From positions 1 through 12,934 of the forward strand of contig SXOM01000402.1 in the NCBI GenBank assembly GCA_005776735.1: a DNA stretch of 12,934 nt. Reading direction: 5' to 3'. The notes beneath the pieces are model-generated. The model was not told the origin of the DNA. It saw nothing but the letters and a program-made list of their open reading frames with translations, and ran no database searches. The DNA is from Pseudomonadota bacterium (GTDB lineage: Bacteria; Myxococcota_A; UBA796; SXON01). This document shows, one piece after another, positions 8,043-12,934 of the stretch. Made by a program: the position numbers and the translations under genes. Numbering within the stretch: the stretch's first letter is position 1; each line of letters opens with the position of its first letter.

Positions 8043-8077
8043 GCACCGCGCGCCGGTTCCCGGGCCGTTCGCGGTGC
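8043..8077. repeat. Inverted repeat in the gap between phosphoesterase and TPR genes
   Basis: GCACCGCG (8043-8050) and CGCGGTGC (8070-8077) are exact reverse complements with a 19-base spacer. They sit in the middle of the 97-base gap of the minus-strand unit. The element could be a weak terminator, a transcript-stability hairpin or an operator; no T-run follows. In sequence this GC-rich, an 8-bp match over a short span can also arise by chance. Confidence 0.35.
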
Positions 8078-8106
8078 TCGCGCGGGAGCTGCCGCGTCAC
8101 CGAGCC

Positions 8107-9012
8107 TCAGTTCGGCGCTTCAGGAACGAGCGAGCAACCCACACCCAGCTTTCCACTCTCGCGCGTACACACCACCGCCGGCTTCCACGCGCAGCCCTCC
8201 GGCGTGCACACCCGCGGCGTGAGCCGCACCTGGGTCCGGGACTCGACGTCGAGCGCGACGTAGCCGCCGACCGGCGGCCCTTCCGGCTCCTGCACGTAGG
8301 TGAAGAGGCTCTGCACCCCCTCGCACACCTTTCGTTGGCGCATCTCCATCCCGCCGCCGGACGTCACCGCCATCACCGCGTCGACCGGCACCGCGTCGAG
8401 GTGGTGGGCGTGCCCGTTGAGCCACAGGTCCATCGGCGGGCGACCGAGCCACTCCACCGGGATCTTGTCCTGCTCCGAGCACTTCCCCGCCGTGGTGCGC
8501 CACGCATAGTGCGCGGCGTAGAACCGCCACGCCCCGTCGCGGAACTTCAGGGTCGGACGGGGCGCCCCCGCGCCGTAGAACCCCGCGTCGATCACCGCGA
8601 GATCGACCTTGATCCCCGCCTTGTCCAGCTTGCGGACGTGGCTCGGGTACTCGCCCCCCGCCACCCAGCCGAGCCGGGCGAACGCCTCGACCGAGCACGA
8701 CCGCGCCGCGGGGGAGAACGAGTCCTGAACCGGCGTGGTGACATCGTGGTTCCCGAGCACCGGCACCACCTTCTTCGCGGGGAACGCCCCGTAGAAGGCG
8801 CGGTACCGAGCGGCGACCTGCTCGACACAATCGGGCTGGTCCGATGGCGGCGCGTCATAGTAGAAATCACCGAGGGCGAGGAGCCAGTCTGAACGAGCAA
8901 GCTCGACGCCGATATCTTTGCTGACGATACGCGCCATCGCCGTGTCGTCGCCGGTGTCCCCGACGAGCAGCACCCGAGGACCCGCGATGGCGAGAGAGAG
9001 GGCGAGGAGCAT
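8107..9012 (-). CDS. Secreted metallophosphoesterase, purple acid phosphatase-like
   Basis: 301 residues from ATG at 9012. The calcineurin-like dimetal motifs appear in order: GDTG 18-21, GDFYYD 48-53, GNHD 87-90, H168 in AAHYAW, and GHAHHLD 200-206. The GDFYYD and GNHD spacing and the absence of extra domains resemble the small acid phosphatases of the PAP/TRAP type, which hydrolyse phosphomonoesters using a binuclear metal centre (family knowledge). The N-terminus (MLLALSLAIAG) is a short hydrophobic stretch lacking the usual positive residue, so export is likely but the start is not secure; GTG at 9027 would add five residues. No clear Shine-Dalgarno is seen. The C-terminal 45 residues hold four Cys (269, 274, 282, 293), compatible with disulfides in an exported protein. 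Codons about 27-60 are richer in A/T-ending codons than the rest. It is divergent from hscC and probably heads a unit with the TPR gene. Confidence 0.85.
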   Translation of the reverse strand: MLLALSLAIAGPRVLLVGDTGDDTAMARIVSKDIGVELARSDWLLALGDFYYDAPPSDQPDCVEQVAARYRAFYGAFPAKKVVPVLGNHDVTTPVQDSFSPAARSCSVEAFARLGWVAGGEYPSHVRKLDKAGIKVDLAVIDAGFYGAGAPRPTLKFRDGAWRFYAAHYAWRTTAGKCSEQDKIPVEWLGRPPMDLWLNGHAHHLDAVPVDAVMAVTSGGGMEMRQRKVCEGVQSLFTYVQEPEGPPVGGYVALDVESRTQVRLTPRVCTPEGCAWKPAVVCTRESGKLGVGCSLVPEAPN

Positions 9013-9033
9013 GCCGCCGGGTAACACTGTGGC
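9013..9033. promoter_or_regulatory. 21-base divergent start-to-start region
   Basis: The ATG codons of the phosphoesterase (minus) and hscC (plus) are separated by only 21 bases, so at least one promoter must lie within the other gene's coding sequence. The gap holds TAACAC (9022-9027), 6 bases before the hscC ATG, a position that would suit a -10 box for a leaderless transcript. It also holds the small dyad CACTGTG (9025-9031). Neither gene has a convincing Shine-Dalgarno. All promoter assignments here are tentative. Confidence 0.3.
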
Positions 9034-10788
9034 ATGAGCGCCCCCGTCGTCGGGATCGATCTTGGCACCACCCACACCGTCGTCGCCGCGCTGACCGAGG
9101 CCGGCCCCGCCGTGCTCGCCGGCGACGACGGGAGCCTGCTTCTGCCCTCCGCCGTCGCCGTCGACGACGCGGGGGTCCTGCTGGTCGGGGAGGCGGCGCT
9201 GGCCCGCATGGCGCACGCTCCGCAGTCGGGGGTGCGCGGCTTCAAGCGGGACATGGGGTCGACCCAGCGGTACCGCGTCGGCGGTCGGGAGCTCGGCGCC
9301 ACCGAGCTGAGCGCGCTGGTCCTACGCGAGGCTGCGGCCCGGGCGAGCGTCGCGCTCGGCGAGCCCGTCGTCCGCGCGGTCATCACCGTCCCCGCCTACT
9401 TCCAGGAGCCGCAGCGCGCGGCCACGCGCGAAGCGGCCGAGCTCGCCGGCCTCGAGGTCGTGCGGCTCATCAACGAGCCCACGGCGGCCGCCATCGCGTT
9501 CGGCGCGGCGGACGCCGAACGCGAACGCCGTGTCGCCGTGCTCGACCTCGGTGGCGGCACGTTCGACGTCACCCTCCTGGAGGTCTTCGCGGGGGTGCTC
9601 GAGGTCGTCGGCACCGCGGGTCACGCCCGCCTGGGCGGCGAAGACGTCACCGACGCGCTCCTGGCCTGGGCATGCGCCGAGGCGGGCCTCCCGGCCCCCG
9701 AGGGCGGTGCGCTCGGCGTGGCACAGTCGCTGTTGCGGGAGCGGTGCGAGGTCGCGAAGCGGGCGCTGTCCGACGCCGACGCCACCTGGCTCGAGCTGTG
9801 CGGTCCCGACCCGGAGCGGTGGACCGCCGGCCGCCCACGCCTGCTCGGCCGCCGCGTCCTCGACGAGCTCGCCCGGCCGCTGGTCGACGATGCCCTCCGC
9901 ATCGTCGCCGATGCGTTGGCGCGCGCCCAGTGGACCGCCGCCGAGGTCGACGAGGTCCTGCTCGTCGGCGGCGCCACCCGGCTGCGGAGCTTCCGCGACC
10001 GGGTGGCCCAGCGGTTCGGGAAGGCCCCGGTCGACGGTCCCGACCCCGACCTCGCGGTCGCGCTCGGCGCCGCGCTCGAGGCGGGGCTGGTCGCCCGGCA
10101 CGCCGCCGCCGGCGACCTCGTGGTGACCGACGTGCTCGCGCACAGCCTCGGGGTCGAGATCAGCCGCATGGGCAACGACCGGCGTCACGCCGGGTACTAC
10201 CTCCCCGTCCTCCACCGCAACAGCACGCTGCCGGCCCGGCGCGTCGAGCGGGTGCACACCGTCCACCCTTCGCAGCAGCAGGTGACGGTGCGTGTGTTCC
10301 AGGGCGACCACCGCCTGGTCGAGGGCAACCAGCTCCTCGGCAGCTTCGAGATCGGCGACCTCCCCGTCTCGACGGCCGAAGACGGGCCCACCCAGTCCAT
10401 CGACCTGAGCTTCGCACACGACCTCAACGGTCTGCTCGAGGTCGAGGCCACCGTGGTCTCGACGGGAAACCGGGCGCACATCCTCATCGAGCAACGCGCG
10501 GGCCGACTGACCGCGACCGAGCGCGCCGCCGCGATCGAGGCGCTCCAGGCGCTCAAGGTGCACCCGCGGGACCTGCTGCCGAACCGGCTCTTGCTCGAAC
10601 AGGCCCACGCCCTGCACGCACGGCTAACGCCAGGGCAACAGCAGTTGCTCGATGGTCCACTCTTTCAGTTCGAGGACGCCCTGGCTCGCCAGGACGCCGA
10701 GGGGGCGGCGCAGGCCGCGGCGCTCTTGAAGATGGCGATGCTGCACCCCGCGCTGTGCCCGCCGCCGGACCCGACGCCGCCGGGCTGA
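9034..10788 (+). CDS. hscC: HscC-type Hsp70 chaperone
   Basis: 584-residue ATP-dependent Hsp70 homologue, shorter than DnaK (about 640). The nucleotide-binding domain carries phosphate-1 GIDLGTTHT (7-15), INEPTAAA (146-153), phosphate-2 DLGGGTFD (171-178) and adenosine motif LVGGATR (310-316). The features that mark it as HscC rather than DnaK or HscA are FKRDMGS (70-76), ATELSALVLR (89-98), HSLGVEISRMG (370-380), HPSQQQVTVRVFQG (411-424) and NGLLEV (465-470), matching E. coli HscC segments I recall. The interdomain linker (about LVVT, 362-365) is less hydrophobic than DnaK's. The helical lid is short, and the C-terminus ends in a Pro-rich tail with no EEVD-like motif. HscC proteins work with dedicated J-proteins of the DjlB/DjlC type in E. 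coli, but no J-domain (HPD) protein is in this window. ATG at 9034 places the P-loop at the usual distance; no ribosome-binding site is seen. hflX follows on the same strand after 51 bases. Confidence 0.9.
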   Translation: MSAPVVGIDLGTTHTVVAALTEAGPAVLAGDDGSLLLPSAVAVDDAGVLLVGEAALARMAHAPQSGVRGFKRDMGSTQRYRVGGRELGATELSALVLREAAARASVALGEPVVRAVITVPAYFQEPQRAATREAAELAGLEVVRLINEPTAAAIAFGAADAERERRVAVLDLGGGTFDVTLLEVFAGVLEVVGTAGHARLGGEDVTDALLAWACAEAGLPAPEGGALGVAQSLLRERCEVAKRALSDADATWLELCGPDPERWTAGRPRLLGRRVLDELARPLVDDALRIVADALARAQWTAAEVDEVLLVGGATRLRSFRDRVAQRFGKAPVDGPDPDLAVALGAALEAGLVARHAAAGDLVVTDVLAHSLGVEISRMGNDRRHAGYYLPVLHRNSTLPARRVERVHTVHPSQQQVTVRVFQGDHRLVEGNQLLGSFEIGDLPVSTAEDGPTQSIDLSFAHDLNGLLEVEATVVSTGNRAHILIEQRAGRLTATERAAAIEALQALKVHPRDLLPNRLLLEQAHALHARLTPGQQQLLDGPLFQFEDALARQDAEGAAQAAALLKMAMLHPALCPPPDPTPPG

Positions 10789-10830
10789 CGCAACGGGCCG
10801 GAGTGGCTTCGGATGGAATATGCACGCGCC

Positions 10831-10835
10831 GGAGG
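10831..10835 (+). promoter_or_regulatory. Shine-Dalgarno GGAGG selecting the hflX start
   Basis: GGAGG ends 4 bases before the ATG at 10840. The earlier in-frame ATG at 10813 has no ribosome-binding site and would add nine residues not expected before the conserved R-A-V-L-V-G-V-Q-L start of HflX. Confidence 0.6.
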
Positions 10836-10839
10836 CCAG

Positions 10840-12240
10840 ATGGCGGATCGTCAACGTGCAGTGCTGGTCGGGGTGCAGCTCCCCGACACGACGTCCGCGG
10901 AGCATGCCGCGTCGATGGCCGAGCTCGGCCGCCTGGTCCACACGCTCGGCTACGACGTGGTGGGCGAGGTGGTCCAGCGGCGAGATCGGCTCGCCCCCGG
11001 CGCGGTCCTCGGCGAGGGCAAACTCGCCGAGCTCGCCGCCTGGACCGGCGGAACCGGCGTGGTCCCCCAGGGGCCGCCTCGACGCATCGTGACCAAGGCC
11101 CGCGAACGTTGGGAGGCCGACGAGGTCGAGCCCGAGCTCCCGATCGCTCCCCCCGAGGACGACGACGACGGCGCGCCTGCCGAGGCCACCCCGCCCGACA
11201 AGCGCCGTACCGACGTCGTGGTCGTCGACCACGAGCTCAGCCCCAGCCAGGCGCGCAACCTGGAGCGGGCCACCGGGGTCGAGGTGCTCGACCGGACCGG
11301 GGTGATCGTCGAGATCTTCCATCGCCACGCCCAGAGTCGCGAAGCGCGCCTGCAGGTCGAGATCGCCCGGCTCACCTACCTCGTGCCCCGCATGCGGGAG
11401 ACCGGCGGCGGCGACCGCCAGCGCGGCGGCATCGGCGGCAAGGGCGCCGGCGAGAGCGCGCTGGAGCTCGATCGCCGCAAGGTGCGGGACCGCATCGCCC
11501 AGCTCCGCCAGGAGCTCGCCGGCATCGAGGCCGAGCAGGGCACACGGCGCGCCCGCCGGACCGACCAGCTCCGCGTCGCGCTGGTCGGCTACACCAACGC
11601 CGGGAAGTCGTCGCTGATGCGGGCGCTCACCGGCAGCGAGGTGCTCGTGGCCGACAAGCTCTTCGCCACCCTCGACACCACGGTACGGGCACTACACCCG
11701 GAGACCATCCCTCGCATCCTGGTGTCCGACACGGTCGGCTTCATCAAGAAGTTGCCGCACGACCTCGTCGCCAGCTTCCGCAGCACGCTCGACGAAGCGC
11801 TCGAAGCGTCGTTGCTCCTCTTGGTGGTCGACGCCAGCGACGCCACGTTCCGCAGCCAGCTCGAGGTCACGCGGGAGGTGCTCGGCGAGATCGGCGCCGA
11901 CGAGGTGCCGACGCGACTGGTCCTCAACAAGATCGACCGCGTGGACGACGAAGGTCGTGCCGCGCTGTCGGTCGAGTTCCCCAACGCGCTCCAGCTCAGC
12001 GCCAAGGACCCCGCCGACATCGTCCGGCTGCGGGCGGACATCCTCGAGAGCTTCGACGAAGGACTGGTCGAGGCCGACCTGTTCCTCCCCTGGTCGGACG
12101 CTGGCCTCCTCGGCGAGGTGCACGCCCACACCCGGGTGATCGAGGAGCGCCACGAAGGCGACGGCGTGTACCTGCACATCAAGGGGCGCCGCGCCGACGT
12201 GGCGCGCATCCAGTCCCGGAACGCGGCGCACGGACGATGA
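10840..12240 (+). CDS. hflX: GTPase HflX
   Basis: 466-residue ribosome-binding GTPase of the Obg-HflX group, which splits or rescues stalled 70S ribosomes under stress (family knowledge). The N-terminal HflX domain starts RAVLVGVQLP and contains GEGKLAEL (about 58-65) and VVVVDHELSPSQARNLE (126-142). A helical linker follows (IARLTYLVPRMRE), then the glycine-rich loop GGIGGKGAGE (196-205). The G domain shows G1 GYTNAGKSS (250-258), G2 around ATLDTT (276-281), G3 DTVG (297-300) and G4 NKID (363-366), with SAKD as probable G5. Two oddities stand out. An insert of about 55 residues (about 67-124), with a basic half and an acidic run of E-D-D-D-D, splits GKLAEL from VVVVDHELS, which are close together in E. 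coli HflX. The usual G-x-G-x-x-G-P-G-E-T-Q-L-E motif reads G-K-G-A-G-E-S-A-L-E. It follows hscC after 51 bases and may be co-transcribed with it. Confidence 0.95.
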   Translation: MADRQRAVLVGVQLPDTTSAEHAASMAELGRLVHTLGYDVVGEVVQRRDRLAPGAVLGEGKLAELAAWTGGTGVVPQGPPRRIVTKARERWEADEVEPELPIAPPEDDDDGAPAEATPPDKRRTDVVVVDHELSPSQARNLERATGVEVLDRTGVIVEIFHRHAQSREARLQVEIARLTYLVPRMRETGGGDRQRGGIGGKGAGESALELDRRKVRDRIAQLRQELAGIEAEQGTRRARRTDQLRVALVGYTNAGKSSLMRALTGSEVLVADKLFATLDTTVRALHPETIPRILVSDTVGFIKKLPHDLVASFRSTLDEALEASLLLLVVDASDATFRSQLEVTREVLGEIGADEVPTRLVLNKIDRVDDEGRAALSVEFPNALQLSAKDPADIVRLRADILESFDEGLVEADLFLPWSDAGLLGEVHAHTRVIEERHEGDGVYLHIKGRRADVARIQSRNAAHGR

Positions 12241-12463
12241 CCCCGAACGTCGACCACCTGCGCGGAGAGCTCCTGGCGGCCACCGCCCGGCGGTGAGCGA
12301 CGCCCGCCGCGACCGCGCCGCGGCGCCGCGCGGACCACGCTCGACGAGCGGCCGGGCCTACGGCGCCGCCCCGAACGATTCCTTTCTCGACTCGATCGAC
12401 GTCGTCCGCGGCGTCGATCCCCGGAGCTGCGCCGGTTAGGCCGGGGGCCTCGCGAGGAAGTCC
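12241..12463 (+). other. 223-base region without a convincing gene, upstream of acnB
   Basis: The region contains two short chained frames: ATG at 12237 to TGA at 12296 (19 codons, ATGA overlap with the hflX stop) and GTG at 12293 to TAG at 12439 (48 codons, GTGA overlap with the first). Neither has a recognisable product, and GC-rich DNA readily gives such frames. It also holds the dyads CACCGCC-C-GGCGGTG (12281-12295) and GCGCCGCGGCGC (12315-12326), which might end hflX transcription but lack T-runs. The less GC-rich patch near 12375-12400 (ATTCCTTTCTCGA) is the likeliest place for an acnB promoter, though I see no clear -35/-10 pair. Confidence 0.4.
12454..12460 (+). promoter_or_regulatory. 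Shine-Dalgarno GAGGAAG of acnB
   Basis: The GAGG core (12454-12457) stands 6 bases before the ATG at 12464, fixing the start of the aconitase gene. Confidence 0.65.
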
Positions 12464-12934
12464 ATGCTCGAAGCCTACCGCGCCCACGTGGCCGAACGCG
12501 CCGCCCTCGGCATCCCGGCGTTGCCCCTGACCAAGGCGCAGATGATCAGCCTCATCGGGCTGTTGGAGTCGCCGCCTTCCGGCGAAGAGGCGTTCCTGCT
12601 CGATCTGCTCACCCCCCGCGTGCCCGCAGGCGTCGACGACGCCGCGCAGATCAAGGCCGGCTTCCTCACCGAGCTCGCCAAGGGCGAACGGCCGTGCCCC
12701 CTGGTCGACCGGGTGCACGCCACGCGGCTCCTCGGCACGATGGTGGGCGGCTACAACGTCGCGCCGCTCATCGCGCTCCTCGACGACCCGACGGTCGGCG
12801 CCACCGCCGCCCAGGCGCTCAAGCACACGCTCCTGATGTTCGACTACGTCAACGACGTGGTGCACAAGGCCGAGGCGGGCCACGCGCTGGCCAAGGAGGT
12901 GCTCCAGAGCTGGGCCGACGCCGAGTGGTTCACC
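12464..12934 (+). CDS. acnB: Aconitate hydratase B, N-terminal part (cut by the window edge)
   Basis: The TCA-cycle enzyme that isomerises citrate and isocitrate through a [4Fe-4S] cluster; in many Proteobacteria AcnB is the main growth-phase aconitase and also handles 2-methylaconitate (family knowledge). Only the first 157 codons are present and the frame is open to the last base. They match the N-terminal HEAT-like domain that distinguishes AcnB from AcnA: MLEAYRAHVAERAALGI (1-17), EEAFLLDLLTPRVPAGVD (41-58), IKAGFLTELAKGE (63-75), LLGTMVGGYN (89-98), HTLLMFDYVNDV (121-132) and LQSWADAEWF (147-156). The cluster cysteines and catalytic residues lie beyond the window. A good Shine-Dalgarno and its own upstream gap suggest separate transcription from hflX. 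Confidence 0.95.
   Translation, partial: MLEAYRAHVAERAALGIPALPLTKAQMISLIGLLESPPSGEEAFLLDLLTPRVPAGVDDAAQIKAGFLTELAKGERPCPLVDRVHATRLLGTMVGGYNVAPLIALLDDPTVGATAAQALKHTLLMFDYVNDVVHKAEAGHALAKEVLQSWADAEWFT

Noticed and set aside
5214..8222. 1,002-codon plus-strand frame antisense to the TPR gene
   Set aside because: The opposite strand has a signal peptide, a Shine-Dalgarno and TPR repeats. The plus frame is an Arg/Gly-rich shadow with no motif.
9013..9216. Upstream extension of the phosphoesterase frame (ATG at 9216)
   Set aside because: It would overlap 180 bases of hscC and add a low-complexity Gly/Gln/Asp stretch before the hydrophobic N-terminus.
9672..12296. 874-codon plus-strand frame crossing hscC and hflX in another phase
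   Set aside because: It crosses two well-identified genes and the gap between them, and its Arg/Ala/Pro-rich translation is typical of out-of-frame GC-rich DNA.
12315..12326. Perfect 12-bp palindrome GCGCCGCGGCGC as an operator or terminator
   Set aside because: Made only of G and C in a very GC-rich stretch, with no T-run and no spacing to a promoter; it is compatible with chance.
12179..12883. 234-codon minus-strand frame opposite acnB
   Set aside because: The plus strand encodes an unmistakable AcnB N-terminus, and the minus translation shows no recognisable domain.
1..12934. Defence island, CRISPR array, insertion sequence, prophage or tRNA-linked integration
   Set aside because: No direct-repeat arrays, transposase or integrase motifs, tRNA-like cloverleafs or nuclease-type defence domains were seen; the genes are housekeeping or envelope proteins of similar composition.

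Overview
The window is a very GC-rich (well over 65% by eye) stretch of ordinary-looking chromosome from a Gram-negative bacterium, most likely a Myxococcota-like or other 'deltaproteobacterial' lineage. This inference rests on four things: strong G/C third-position codon use; two lipoproteins with Lipobox-type signal peptides; an FG-GAP/CARDB lipoprotein with an Asp/Thr-rich linker and a W-N-Q-H-A-Y...N-N-Y-R core, which I associate with that group; and a 1,017-residue secreted TPR protein. No tRNA, rRNA, CRISPR array, insertion sequence or phage gene is visible.

Layout. Left (+): the GTPase rsgA (its start may lie before the window) is followed, with a stop/start overlap, by a lipoprotein of the alkaline phosphatase superfamily that carries a C-terminal beta-rich region. 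After about 110 bases with a hairpin and a weak -10 candidate comes an FG-GAP-repeat/CARDB surface lipoprotein (+). It converges with a long minus-strand unit whose stop codon is only 6 bases away, and a bulged GC-rich hairpin sits on that junction. The minus-strand unit reads leftward as a small secreted purple-acid-phosphatase-like metallophosphoesterase and then the large secreted TPR protein. Back to back with the phosphoesterase, 21 bases start to start, is an HscC-type Hsp70 (+). It is followed by the ribosome-associated GTPase hflX (+), a short region without a convincing gene, and the N-terminal 157 codons of aconitase B (acnB), cut by the right edge.

How the genes relate. Three cytosolic housekeeping or stress proteins (RsgA, HscC, HflX) and one TCA-cycle enzyme (AcnB) are interleaved with four exported proteins of unknown biological role (AP-superfamily lipoprotein, FG-GAP lipoprotein, TPR protein, metallophosphoesterase). 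I see no clear multi-gene novel system. The most notable points are a perfect 8+8 bp AT-rich palindrome written in atypical codons inside the AP-superfamily gene, the 21-base divergent junction of phosphoesterase and hscC, the roughly 55-residue acidic insert plus altered glycine-rich motif in HflX, and the pairing of a PAP-like phosphatase with a giant TPR protein.
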